Source: Candidatus Paceibacterota bacterium
Lineage (GTDB): Bacteria > Patescibacteriota > Minisyncoccia > Phycocordibacterales > CAINVO01
Direction: 5' to 3'
Length of the DNA stretch: 17,036 nt
Assembly (NCBI GenBank): GCA_028714275.1
Contig: JAQTMP010000011.1
Coordinates: 1-17,036, forward strand
Every line of letters begins with the position of its first letter. Positions within the stretch are counted from its first letter, which is position 1. Under the pieces are notes generated by a model. That model searched no databases and had not been told where the DNA came from. It saw only the letters and a list, made by a program, of their open reading frames with translations. The position numbers were made by a program, and so were the translations under genes. Positions 1 to 7,469 of this stretch are shown here, one piece after another.

Positions 1-1
1 C

Positions 2-1341
2 AACCATTTGGCCCCTCCTGAAGAAGAGCGTTTACGAGCAGTGGAAGATATAAAACATGAGCTTGATACCCGCCTAGCTGAATTAAAAAAGACGGTAAAA
101 TTATAGAAGCTGAACGCCTCAAACGTCGCACCAATTACGATCTCGCCTTGATTCGTGAGGTGGGGTACTGCAACGGTATTGAAAATTATTCACGACATTT
201 TTCGGGTAAAAAGGCAGGGGAGGCGCCTGATACTTTGCTTTCATATTTTCCTCATACTGCCGATGGTAAAGCAGATTTTTTGACTGTCATTGATGAGTCG
301 CATGTGACCGTGCCTCAGCTCAATGGCATGTATGCTGGTGATGCCTCACGCAAAAAAAATCTTGTGGATTTCGGTTTTCGTCTACCAAGCGCCAAAGACA
401 ACCGTCCTCTGCAATTTCCAGAATTTGAAAAACTCATTGGCCAGACCATATACACCTCAGCAACCCCAGGCAAATTTGAATTGCAGGAAAGCAATCAAAT
501 TGTTGAACAAATCATTCGCCCGACCGGATTGATTGATCCAGAAATAGTGGTCAAGCCAGTTGTTTCTGGGCCCGATGCTGCAGGCGCTGACTATCCGGGA
601 CAGATTCAGGATTTCATTCAAGAGGCCCAAAAGGTGATCAAAAAAGGTTTTCGTGCCATCGCCACTACTTTGACCAAGAAAATGGCCGAAGACCTCAGCG
701 AATATTTATCCGAGAAAAAAATTAAAACAAAATATTTGCATAGTGATATTCAGACATTGGATCGCATTCAGATTCTGACGGAGCTTCGCAAGGGCGTCTT
801 TGATGTTTTGATAGGGGTCAATCTTCTGCGTGAGGGTCTCGACCTGCCAGAGGTAGCCTTGATTGGTATTCTTGATGCTGACAAAGAGGGTTTTCTGCGT
901 TCGGAATCGGCCCTGATCCAGACCATCGGACGTGCCGCCCGCAACGTCGAGGGCCGAGTCATTCTCTACGCAGATGTGATGACCGGTTCAATGGAAAGAG
1001 CCATCGGAGAAACAAATCGTCGTCGTGAGTTGCAGATTGCCTACAACACCAAACACAACATCACTCCGAAAACAATTGCTAAAAAAATCAATGACATTAC
1101 GGAGCAGATTCAAAGCGAACATCAGAAAACCATTGCCCGTTTGCTCGCTCTCGACAATGCGGCTTTCAAGGATGATCCTAAAAAATTAATAAAAGAAAAG
1201 CGAAGTCAAATGGAGGTGGCTGTCCAAGAGCTGGATTTTGAGACAGCAGCTATTCTACGAGACGAGATCAAAGCTTTGAATGACCAACTCGAAAAGACAG
1301 ATAAAAAAATTGCCAAGGAAAAGAAAAATATAAATAGTTGA
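2..1341 (+). CDS. uvrB: UvrB, excinuclease ABC subunit B, C-terminal two thirds, with an internal frame break
   Basis: UvrB is the DNA-loading helicase-like subunit of nucleotide excision repair; it takes over damaged DNA from UvrA and recruits UvrC. The gene enters from the left edge, with about 446 of the usual ~670 residues visible. Positions 2-91 encode NHLAPPEEE..AELKK in one frame; from 91 the match continues as DGKIIEAERLKRR and GIENYSRH in the -1 frame. Base 91 must be read twice, or one A is missing from the A tract at 85-90. Visible motifs are DESH (292-303), YTSATPG, GVNLLREGLDLPEV, QTIGRAARN (motif VI) and a C-terminal UVR domain (QELDFETAAILRDEIKAL) that binds UvrC. Without the shift the upstream frame stops at 104-106. 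A TTG at 148 is not a believable start, because UvrB homology runs on upstream of it. Family identity is certain; whether the break is biological or an error is not. Confidence 0.93.
85..91 (+). other. A_AAA_AAG slippery heptamer at the uvrB frame break
   Basis: In the upstream uvrB frame the codons are TTA AAA AAG, which gives the heptamer A AAA AAG in the same phase as the E. coli dnaX -1 frameshift site. A -1 slip here makes GAC (91-93) the next codon and joins AELKK to DGKIIEA, the length expected for UvrB. I see no clear upstream Shine-Dalgarno stimulator and no strong downstream stem. A missing A in the homopolymer, or transcriptional slippage, explains the data equally well. Confidence 0.45.
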
Positions 1342-1377
1342 TTTATATTTTTTTATATGCTAAAAAGTGCGGAGACT

Positions 1378-1394
1378 GCTGATTAAAAATCAGC
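1378..1394. repeat. small hairpin between uvrB and the kinase gene
   Basis: GCTGATT-AAA-AATCAGC forms a perfect 7-bp stem with a 3-nt loop. No U-run follows on the plus strand, so it is not a typical terminator. It lies about 50 nt before the kinase start and could belong to that gene's leader. No function can be assigned. Confidence 0.3.
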
Positions 1395-1425
1395 CCTGAA
1401 CAAAGCATAAACAAAAAATCAAAAT

Positions 1426-1435
1426 AAAGGGAGGG
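1426..1435 (+). promoter_or_regulatory. strong Shine-Dalgarno site
   Basis: AAAGGGAGGG lies 7 nt before the ATG at 1443. It supports that ATG over the GTG at 1440, which would leave only 4 nt. It stands out because most genes in this window have no recognisable Shine-Dalgarno sequence. Confidence 0.7.
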
Positions 1436-1442
1436 TATAGTG

Positions 1443-2159
1443 ATGGAAGTTAAAACAATCAGAGAATCTTCAGCCTCTTTGTCGCCGGCTGATGAAGTCA
1501 GACTGCGGCAGATGAATGAGAACTTTTGTCCAAAGGAGTGGTTTGCCCTCATGGGAGAACTGCTTCGGAAGCTGGGCAATCGCGGGCTACTTGTCGTCTT
1601 TATTGGAATCCAAGGTGCAGGCAAAGGAACACAGCGGCGTTACCTGGCTCAAATCGGCTTTCACGACATCGAGGTGTCGGCAAAGCTGAAGCAGCTGCCG
1701 GAGGAGCATCCGGCCAGAAAATTGATGCGTCAAGGAAAATTTGTACCTGATGAGATCATCAACAATATCATCGAGTCGGAAATCCAAGACAATGGCTTTC
1801 CTGTTTTTGTGGCTCTTGACGGAGCTCCTCGAAACGGTGGTCAAGAAGCCCTACTCAAGGAGTTTGTGGATTTACACGGCTACGCAGTTTGTGCCATTCA
1901 CATTCATGCCGACGAGGAAGTAGCTTATAACAGAGCAAAAGCTCGCGACATTGCTGAGGGCAGGGATGACGCTGGGGCACTTCTGAAAAGGATAGATCAG
2001 TTTAAGCTTGAGACGGAGCCGATCATTCCGTCACTCGAAAAATTTGCTACGGCTTTTCTGCGGGTGGACAACACCAACAGGGATCCGGAAGAAGTTTTTT
2101 TTGAGATCAAAGGATTTCTTGGGGTGACGGCGACCGAGCTCATTCATCGCTCGATCTGA
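1443..2159 (+). CDS. adenylate-kinase-like nucleoside monophosphate kinase, divergent
   Basis: A 238-residue P-loop kinase. The Walker A loop is GIQGAGKGTQ (residues 55-64). KFVPDEIINNII (99-110) matches the NMP-binding segment of adenylate kinases, ALDGAPRNGGQ (124-134) corresponds to the DGFPR motif, and GRDDAGALLKRI (173-184) followed by TEPII (191-195) matches the GRxDD and late R..T.P segments. The predicted role is phosphoryl transfer between ATP and a nucleoside monophosphate in the cytoplasm. Oddities are a ~50-residue N-terminal extension with no recognisable domain, replacement of the usual STGD motif by EVSA, and a short LID without zinc cysteines. With the strong Shine-Dalgarno site and somewhat higher G+C this suggests a paralogue or transferred gene rather than the main Adk. 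A terminator follows it. The family is well supported; the substrate is not. Confidence 0.8.
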   Translation: MEVKTIRESSASLSPADEVRLRQMNENFCPKEWFALMGELLRKLGNRGLLVVFIGIQGAGKGTQRRYLAQIGFHDIEVSAKLKQLPEEHPARKLMRQGKFVPDEIINNIIESEIQDNGFPVFVALDGAPRNGGQEALLKEFVDLHGYAVCAIHIHADEEVAYNRAKARDIAEGRDDAGALLKRIDQFKLETEPIIPSLEKFATAFLRVDNTNRDPEEVFFEIKGFLGVTATELIHRSI

Positions 2160-2184
2160 GCACCAACCCAAAGTGACCTCAACC

Positions 2185-2218
2185 AAAACCAGCGTACCTC
2201 ATACGGCGCTGGTTTTTT
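2185..2218 (+). terminator. Rho-independent terminator after the kinase gene
   Basis: AAAACCAGCG (2185-2194) pairs perfectly with CGCTGGTTTT (2207-2216) around a 12-nt loop, and the T-run extends to 2218. It ends the kinase transcript just before the promoter of the next gene. Confidence 0.85.
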
Positions 2219-2228
2219 CTACCCAAAG

Positions 2229-2237
2229 TGGTATAAT
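2229..2237 (+). promoter_or_regulatory. extended -10 promoter for the SWIB gene
   Basis: TGGTATAAT is a consensus TGn-TATAAT extended -10 element. No good -35 is visible, which extended -10 promoters do not need. Transcription should start near 2244, giving a ~30-nt A/T-rich leader before the ATG at 2275. Confidence 0.7.
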
Positions 2238-2274
2238 GTGGCCGTTCGCATAATATTAATTAACTTTTAAAAAA

Positions 2275-2532
2275 ATGGAAAAAAAGACCAATTCTGCTTT
2301 CATGAAGCCTATGAACATCAGTGCTGACTTAGCTGCTGTAGTGGGTAAGGGTCCGATGCCTCGATCAGAGGTTGTTAAGGCTCTCTGGGTTTACATCAAA
2401 AAAAATAATCTTCAGGACCCAAAAAACAAGCGCAATATCAACGCTGATGAAAATCTTAAAAAGGTCTTTGGCGGCAAGGCTATGGTCAATATGTTTGAAA
2501 TGACAAAGCTAGTTTCAAAGCATCTTTCATAA
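2275..2532 (+). CDS. SWIB/MDM2-domain protein
   Basis: An 85-residue protein that is almost entirely one SWIB domain. Recognisable segments are ISADLAAVVGKGPMPRSEV, the helix VVKALWVYIKKNNLQDP, then NKRNINADENLKKVFGG and the terminal helix FEMTKLVSKHLS. SWIB domains are best known from eukaryotic SWI/SNF chromatin remodellers, and from chlamydiae and other bacteria as stand-alone proteins or topoisomerase I tails. A nucleoid or topology-related role is a guess from that. The gene is monocistronic, with its own extended -10 promoter and a terminator right after the stop. No Shine-Dalgarno site is visible; the ATG follows an A-run. Confidence 0.88.
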   Translation: MEKKTNSAFMKPMNISADLAAVVGKGPMPRSEVVKALWVYIKKNNLQDPKNKRNINADENLKKVFGGKAMVNMFEMTKLVSKHLS

Positions 2533-2545
2533 TTTCAAAAAATAT

Positions 2546-2579
2546 AAAACCGCCCAGATCGCTCCGGGCGGTTTTTGTT
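2546..2579. terminator. bidirectional terminator between convergent genes
   Basis: AAAACCGCCC (2546-2555) pairs perfectly with GGGCGGTTTT (2566-2575) around a 10-nt loop. T-rich sequence follows on the plus strand and an A-rich flank on the left serves the minus-strand gene ending at 2591. It fits between two converging genes. Confidence 0.85.
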
Positions 2580-2590
2580 TTTTATTCGAT

Positions 2591-3356
2591 TTAGAATTTC
2601 AATTGCATACCCAGGGAGTAGGCAATCTCTTGGTGGCTGTCGTAGCACTTACTGATACTGGTACCGCGTTGCGTGCTACTCGGTATCTGCCAGATAATGG
2701 AAGGCATCAGTGACAGGTTTTTTGACAGAGGAATGTCGAGTGTTCCGCACATTCTCCCATACACGAGCCCCCCTGTTCTTTCAAGCGCGCCGTCCGAAAA
2801 CACAATGGAGGCATCGAGATTGAACTTGACTTGCCCAGAGCCTTTAATGATCGAAAAACCCAAAGGTTGTACACGTCGAGCGCCAAGCCAGTAAAACCAA
2901 CCTCCTTCCTTTACGGTTTGCGTGAAGCGGCCCATCCAGCGAGCAGCAACATACGGCTGAACGACCGGGACTTTCAGGAAATCAGCCCTGACGTCAAATA
3001 CTGGACGGTCATCTGCCGCTGTTCTGAACTGGCTAAGGATGAAGTAGCTCATCTGGACACTGAGTTTGACGTAGTCGTAGCTGTGGCTCCATCCGAGGCC
3101 GAGGTCAACTTCGTCTCCAGAATTTCCCAGTCGTTTATTGTTACCGAGGCCTATTGACTGCCAAGCATCGACATACCAGTCGCGGTAGGCGATGGTGATC
3201 TCATTGGTCTGCACTGGACCCCTGTAGAACACAATGCCAGGTTTACCGAGGTATTCTGAGGGTGAAGGCCGGCGCCGCGACTTGCGCGGGATTTTGATCG
3301 GCCATGGTGAGGAGTTGACTGAGAACGACAATAACTGCAAACAATGCTTTTTTCAC
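2591..3356 (-). CDS. exported beta-barrel-like protein of unknown function, frame broken after the signal peptide
   Basis: From a GTG at 3356 one frame reads VKKALFAVIVVLSQLLTM, a convincing signal peptide, then ADQNPAQVAAPAFTL, and stops at 3245-3243. The body continues one base out of phase as EYLGKPGIVFYRGPVQ and ends in YSLGMQLKF at 2591. The body alone is open back to a TTG at 3340, but that reading gives an Arg-rich N-terminus with no signal. It is rich in alternating polar/aromatic strands (ITIAYRDWYVDAWQ, EVDLGLGWSHSYDYVKLSVQ) and ends in Phe like many outer-membrane beta-barrels. It distantly resembles TorF/Gcw_chp-type putative porins, but I cannot confirm that. A +1 indel near 3250-3265 would join the parts. 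It may be a pseudogene, or the break may be a sequence error. An outer-membrane-like protein is odd in a supposedly monoderm lineage. Confidence 0.6.
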
Positions 3357-3388
3357 TAGCTTATTTTTCTATTTAGTTGTTTAGCTGC

Positions 3389-3416
3389 AATCGGTTGACT
3401 CAAGGAGTCACCGATT
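3389..3416. repeat. 28-bp imperfect palindrome in the leader of the beta-barrel-like gene
   Basis: AATCGGTTGACTC (3389-3401) and GAGTCACCGATT (3405-3416) form a 12-bp stem with one bulged T and a 3-nt loop. It lies between the minus-strand promoter and the start codon. No U-run follows on either strand, so it looks like an operator or an mRNA leader hairpin rather than a terminator. Confidence 0.5.
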
Positions 3417-3427
3417 TCTGATGTGAC

Positions 3428-3454
3428 ATTAGAATACTTTATAGATTTTGTCAA
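3428..3454 (-). promoter_or_regulatory. candidate promoter for the minus-strand beta-barrel-like gene
   Basis: On the minus strand there is a perfect TTGACA (-35, 3454-3449), a 15-nt spacer and TCTAAT (-10, 3433-3428, 5 of 6). The short spacer lowers confidence. The palindrome at 3389-3416 lies just downstream, within the predicted leader. Confidence 0.45.
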
Positions 3455-3502
3455 CTAGTCTTTTCCTCACTTTACCCTTATAGTTTACTTATCAAAATTT
3501 GA

Positions 3503-3535
3503 GATACACCCATAGGAGCAAGCCTGGGGTGTATC
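3503..3535 (+). repeat. leader hairpin upstream of uvrA
   Basis: GATACACCC (3503-3511) pairs perfectly with GGGTGTATC (3527-3535), and AGG/CCT can pair inside the 15-nt interval. It ends 25 nt before the uvrA ATG, with an AGGA Shine-Dalgarno (3552-3555) following. No U-run follows. It could be an operator (a LexA-type role is unproven) or an mRNA-stabilising leader structure. Confidence 0.5.
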
Positions 3536-3560
3536 GTGGCATATAAAATATAGGAAAAAT

Positions 3561-6188
3561 ATGAAGACTAAAAGCTATAAAAAAACTCATGAAAATGAAC
3601 GCGGGGATGAAATGATTGTGGTCAAAGGTGCTCGCACTCACAATTTGAAAAATATCACCGTCGAAATGCCGCGCAATAAAATGATTGCCATCACCGGTCT
3701 TTCGGGTTCCGGAAAATCTTCTCTAGCTTTTGATACCATCTTTGCTGAGGGTCAACGCCGTTATGTGGAGTCGCTTTCTTCTTATGCTCGTCAATTTCTC
3801 CGCCAGATGCAGAAGCCGGACGTGGATGAAATCATTGGCCTTTCACCGGCCATTTCGATAGACCAAAAATCCCGCTCAAACAATCCTCGCTCAACAGTAG
3901 CCACCATCACTGAGATTTATGACTATTTGCGTATTCTCTACGCTCGTATTGGTAAACCCCACTGTCTGGAGTGTGGTCGCGAGATCAAACGCCTCTCAAA
4001 AGAGGAAATCCTTGATTCAATTTTTCATACAGTCAATGCCATTGATGTTTCAGGTAAAGAAAAAAAGGTGCTTGGCGTAGCCTACAACGACTTAAAATTT
4101 GGCGTCTATGCACCGCTTGTCGTCGGAAGAAAAGGGGAATATTACCAGATGCTTTATGATCTGCTTGGCAAAGGCTTTGAGCAGGTGCTGATCGATGGTC
4201 AATCTAAAAAACTTCGCGAGCAGATTATTCTAGATAAAAATAAGAAGCACAGTATCGATGTGCTGGTGGATGAATTTTATTTCTCCGAGCTCAAAACCAA
4301 CACGGGGGCTTTCAAAGAACGTCTCAGTGAGTCAATCGAACGAGCGCTCACCGAAAGCGATGGGCTTTTACGCATAGTGACCCCTAAAGAAAGCCATCTT
4401 ATTTCCTCAAAATTTATGTGTCCATATGATGGGTTTTCTTATCCGGAAATAGAGCCACGGCTTTTTTCTTTCAATTCACCTTATGGCGCCTGTCCTGAAT
4501 GTAACGGTCTGGGTAGCCGTTTTTTCTTTGGAACCGAACCTTGCCTAGTCTGCAAAGGGGCTCGTCTTCGTCCGGAGGCTCTACATGTCTTTCTTATGAA
4601 TGGAGAGGGTGAAAAGAATAAAGTGAACATTGTCGACCTCACGGCTATGTCTATTGCCGATGCGGCTGATTTTTTTACCAACCTCAAACTCAGCCCAACT
4701 GAAAAAGAAATTTCCAAAGTAGTGATCAAGGAAATTCAGGCTCGTCTCGAGTTTATGAATGATGTCGGGATTGACTATCTTTCTCTCAACCGTCGAGCCA
4801 ACACTCTTTCGGGCGGGGAGGCTCAACGCATCCGTCTTGCTTCTCAGCTCGGCTCTGGTCTCGTGGGAGCTCTTTATGTGCTCGACGAGCCGACTATCGG
4901 TCTCCATCAAAAAGATAATGATAGACTGATTCAAACCCTTCTCAGTCTGCGCGATGCAGGCAACACTATTATTGTTGTCGAACACGATGAAGACACTATT
5001 TTTGCTTCTGATTACATTGTCGATATTGGACCAGGGGCAGGGGTGCATGGCGGGCACGTAGTTGTTTCAGATTATCTCGACACCCTTCTGACAGCTAAAA
5101 AAAATACTTCAGACTCCCTTACGCTTTCATATTTGCGGGGAGAAAAAAAAATTGCTATTCCAGACAAGCGACGCGATGCAGATAGGGGCAAGCTGTCCAT
5201 AAAAGGAGGCCATATTTTTAATATCAAAAATATGAATATTGATGTGCCGCTCGGCAAACTCGTCTGCGTCACCGGCGTTTCTGGCTCGGGCAAGTCCTCC
5301 TTTGTATATGAAATCATTCATAAAAATCTCCAGGCACGTCTCGAGCGTAAATACCGCTCTGCTGAAATCTACAATTGTGCTTCTATCACTGGCACGGAGT
5401 ATGTTAGTCGCACCATTCTCATAGATCAAAGTCCAATTGGTCGGACGCCGCGCTCCAATCCTGCCACTTACACCGGAGCCTTCACTTTTATCCGCGACAT
5501 GTTTGCCGAGACTATCGAGGCCAAGGCGCGCGGCTGGAAAGCCAATCGTTTTTCCTTTAATGTCAAAGGCGGGCGCTGCGAGAACTGCCAAGGCAATGGG
5601 ATGATTGAAGTTGAGATGCATTTTTTGCCGACCGTTTATGTGACCTGCGATGTTTGTCAGGGCAAACGCTTTATGAAGGAAACTTTGGACATAAAATATA
5701 AAAAGAAAAATATTTTTGAGGTGCTTTGTATGACGGTTGAGGAAGCCCTAGCCTTTTTTGAAGACATTCCGGCTATCTATGACCGTCTGCATACACTCAA
5801 TGAGGTGGGTCTCGGCTATCTAGAGCTTGGGCAAAGCGCCACTACACTTTCTGGCGGGGAGGCTCAACGCGTCAAAATCTCTTCAGAGCTTTACAAACCC
5901 CATATTCAAAAAACAATCTATCTTTTGGACGAACCGACCATCGGTCTACATTATGAAGATGTACGCAAGCTTATTGAGATTCTTCAGAAACTGGTGGACA
6001 AAGGTAATACTGTCATGGTCATCGAGCACAATATGGATCTGATCAAGTCTTCTGACTACGTTATTGATATTGGCCCAGAAGGGGGAGTTGGTGGGGGAAA
6101 TATCGTAGCTAAAGGCACTCCGGAGGATGTGGCCGCCAATCCTAAAAGTCATACCGGCAAGTATCTAAAGCGGGTACTCAGAAAGTAG
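3561..6188 (+). CDS. uvrA: UvrA, excinuclease ABC subunit A, lacking the insertion domain
   Basis: Damage-sensing ABC-type ATPase of nucleotide excision repair; it works as a dimer and loads UvrB. Order of elements: Walker A I GLSGSGKSS (46-54), UvrB-binding region (about 135-285), zinc module 1, signature I LSGGEAQRIRLAS (416), Walker B I LDEPTIGLH, Walker A II GVSGSGKSS (572-580), zinc module 2 C673/C676/C696/C699, signature II LSGGEAQRVKIS, Walker B II LDEPTIGLH. It has 875 residues against ~940 in E. coli. Only ~13 residues separate CPEC (311-314) from CLVC (328-331), where E. coli has ~95, so the insertion domain is missing. Zinc module 1 reads CPYD..CPEC, with Asp290 in place of a Cys. 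The ATG at 3561 has AGGA 5 nt upstream; ATG 3612 (MIVVKGARTHNLKNI) is a plausible alternative matching the usual N-terminus. uvrC follows 12 nt downstream. Confidence 0.97.
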   Translation: MKTKSYKKTHENERGDEMIVVKGARTHNLKNITVEMPRNKMIAITGLSGSGKSSLAFDTIFAEGQRRYVESLSSYARQFLRQMQKPDVDEIIGLSPAISIDQKSRSNNPRSTVATITEIYDYLRILYARIGKPHCLECGREIKRLSKEEILDSIFHTVNAIDVSGKEKKVLGVAYNDLKFGVYAPLVVGRKGEYYQMLYDLLGKGFEQVLIDGQSKKLREQIILDKNKKHSIDVLVDEFYFSELKTNTGAFKERLSESIERALTESDGLLRIVTPKESHLISSKFMCPYDGFSYPEIEPRLFSFNSPYGACPECNGLGSRFFFGTEPCLVCKGARLRPEALHVFLMNGEGEKNKVNIVDLTAMSIADAADFFTNLKLSPTEKEISKVVIKEIQARLEFMNDVGIDYLSLNRRANTLSGGEAQRIRLASQLGSGLVGALYVLDEPTIGLHQKDNDRLIQTLLSLRDAGNTIIVVEHDEDTIFASDYIVDIGPGAGVHGGHVVVSDYLDTLLTAKKNTSDSLTLSYLRGEKKIAIPDKRRDADRGKLSIKGGHIFNIKNMNIDVPLGKLVCVTGVSGSGKSSFVYEIIHKNLQARLERKYRSAEIYNCASITGTEYVSRTILIDQSPIGRTPRSNPATYTGAFTFIRDMFAETIEAKARGWKANRFSFNVKGGRCENCQGNGMIEVEMHFLPTVYVTCDVCQGKRFMKETLDIKYKKKNIFEVLCMTVEEALAFFEDIPAIYDRLHTLNEVGLGYLELGQSATTLSGGEAQRVKISSELYKPHIQKTIYLLDEPTIGLHYEDVRKLIEILQKLVDKGNTVMVIEHNMDLIKSSDYVIDIGPEGGVGGGNIVAKGTPEDVAANPKSHTGKYLKRVLRK

Positions 6189-6200
6189 CTAAAAAAACCT

Positions 6201-7463
6201 ATGGCAAGTCTTAAAGAAAAAATCAAAAAATTACCAGATTCACCCGGAGTCTATTTTTTCCTTGGCCTTCGCAAAAAGATTCTATATATAGGCAAGGCTA
6301 CTTCATTGCGCGACAGAGTCCGGAGTTATTTCGCAGATGAGATTGCTGCTATTCGCAGTCCGCTGATTGAAAAGATGGTCAAGGAAGCGGTCTCCATTGA
6401 TTTTAGAAAAACAGATTCAGTCCTCGAAGCTTTGATGCTTGAAGCAGATTTGATCAGAACATTTAGGCCAGTCTATAACACCAAAGAAAAAGACGATAAA
6501 AGCTATTTCTGTATTGTCATTACTCAAGAAAAATTTCCACGGATTTTATTGGTCCGAAAAAAAGATTTAGCCAGCTTCGGACCGACTAAAGCGGTTTTTG
6601 GTCCATACCCTCACAGCGGCTCACTCAAGGAAGCCCTAAAAATAATCCGTAAAATTTTTCCGTATCGTGACGAAAAATGCGTCACTGCGGAGCAGCAGTT
6701 AAAAAAAGGTAAGACTCCGCGCCCCTGCTTCAATCGATCCATTGGCCTGTGTCCCGGTACCTGTACCGGCGAGGTTTTAGCCAAGGAATACAATCGGACT
6801 GTAAAATATCTGGAGCTGATCTTCAAAGGCAAAATATCCAGTCTCATAAAATCCCTCGAAAAGGAGATGTCACTGGCAGCCAAGGAGGAGCATTTCGAGC
6901 AAGCTGCTATTTTAAAGAAAAAGATCTACGCCTTGACCCATATCCAGGACGTTTCTCTCATTAAGCAGGAATATCTGGGAGATATTTCAGGGCCCAATGC
7001 AGATCGGCGCGGTGCACCGCATCGGGTTGAAGCCTATGACGTGGCTCATCTTTCAGGCAAAGCCATGGTCGGGGTCATGACGGTCCTGTCAGATGGCCAT
7101 CCCGATAAGAACCAATACAGACTTTTTCATATCCGCGAACAGAAGGGGATTGATGACATTTCCGCTTTAAAAGAAATTATTTCACGCAGGCTCAAACATT
7201 TGGAGTGGCCTAGGCCGGCCTTAGTAGTGGTGGATGGTGCTCAACCCCAATACACAGCCGCTGAAAAACTTTTTTCTGGCAGCTCGGCAGTGCCAGTGGT
7301 AGCTGTGATCAAGAATGCTTCCCACAAAGCAGACAGGCTTCTAGGCAATGCGACTATCATTCAAAAATATGCCAAGCAGATTGTCCTGGCCAACGCCGAA
7401 GCTCACCGTTTTGCACTCAACCGGCATAAAAAACTGAGGAAGAAAGGGTTTCTAAGTACTTAG
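6201..7463 (+). CDS. uvrC: UvrC, excinuclease ABC subunit C, short form without HhH domain
   Basis: Dual-incision endonuclease of nucleotide excision repair. An N-terminal GIY-YIG domain (SPGVYFF 14-20, ILYIGKA 27-33) makes the 3' cut. Cysteines 160, 176, 184 and 188 (EKC, RPCFNRSIGLCPGTC) match the iron-sulfur cluster positions of the family. A UVR helix pair (about 214-246) binds UvrB. An RNase H-like domain (VEAYDVAHLSGKAMVG from 276, QYRLFHI, VVVDGAQPQ, HRFALNRHKKLRKK) makes the 5' cut, with Asp280, Asp345 and His402 as likely catalytic residues. At 420 residues it ends straight after this domain, whereas the usual ~600-residue protein continues into a tandem helix-hairpin-helix DNA-binding region. 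The stop is followed at once by an independent promoter, so the short form is complete here. It starts 12 nt after uvrA with no Shine-Dalgarno, so it is probably translated from the same mRNA. Confidence 0.96.
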   Translation: MASLKEKIKKLPDSPGVYFFLGLRKKILYIGKATSLRDRVRSYFADEIAAIRSPLIEKMVKEAVSIDFRKTDSVLEALMLEADLIRTFRPVYNTKEKDDKSYFCIVITQEKFPRILLVRKKDLASFGPTKAVFGPYPHSGSLKEALKIIRKIFPYRDEKCVTAEQQLKKGKTPRPCFNRSIGLCPGTCTGEVLAKEYNRTVKYLELIFKGKISSLIKSLEKEMSLAAKEEHFEQAAILKKKIYALTHIQDVSLIKQEYLGDISGPNADRRGAPHRVEAYDVAHLSGKAMVGVMTVLSDGHPDKNQYRLFHIREQKGIDDISALKEIISRRLKHLEWPRPALVVVDGAQPQYTAAEKLFSGSSAVPVVAVIKNASHKADRLLGNATIIQKYAKQIVLANAEAHRFALNRHKKLRKKGFLST

Positions 7464-7469
7464 GAACGC

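Noticed and set aside
148..150. TTG as the start of UvrB
   Set aside because: Clear UvrB sequence continues upstream in this frame to ~91 and then in the neighbouring frame to the window edge.
2831..3157. Plus-strand reading frame opposite the beta-barrel-like gene
   Set aside because: The minus-strand translation has coherent strand periodicity and a beta-barrel-like C-terminus; the plus-strand one has no domain, start signal or promoter.
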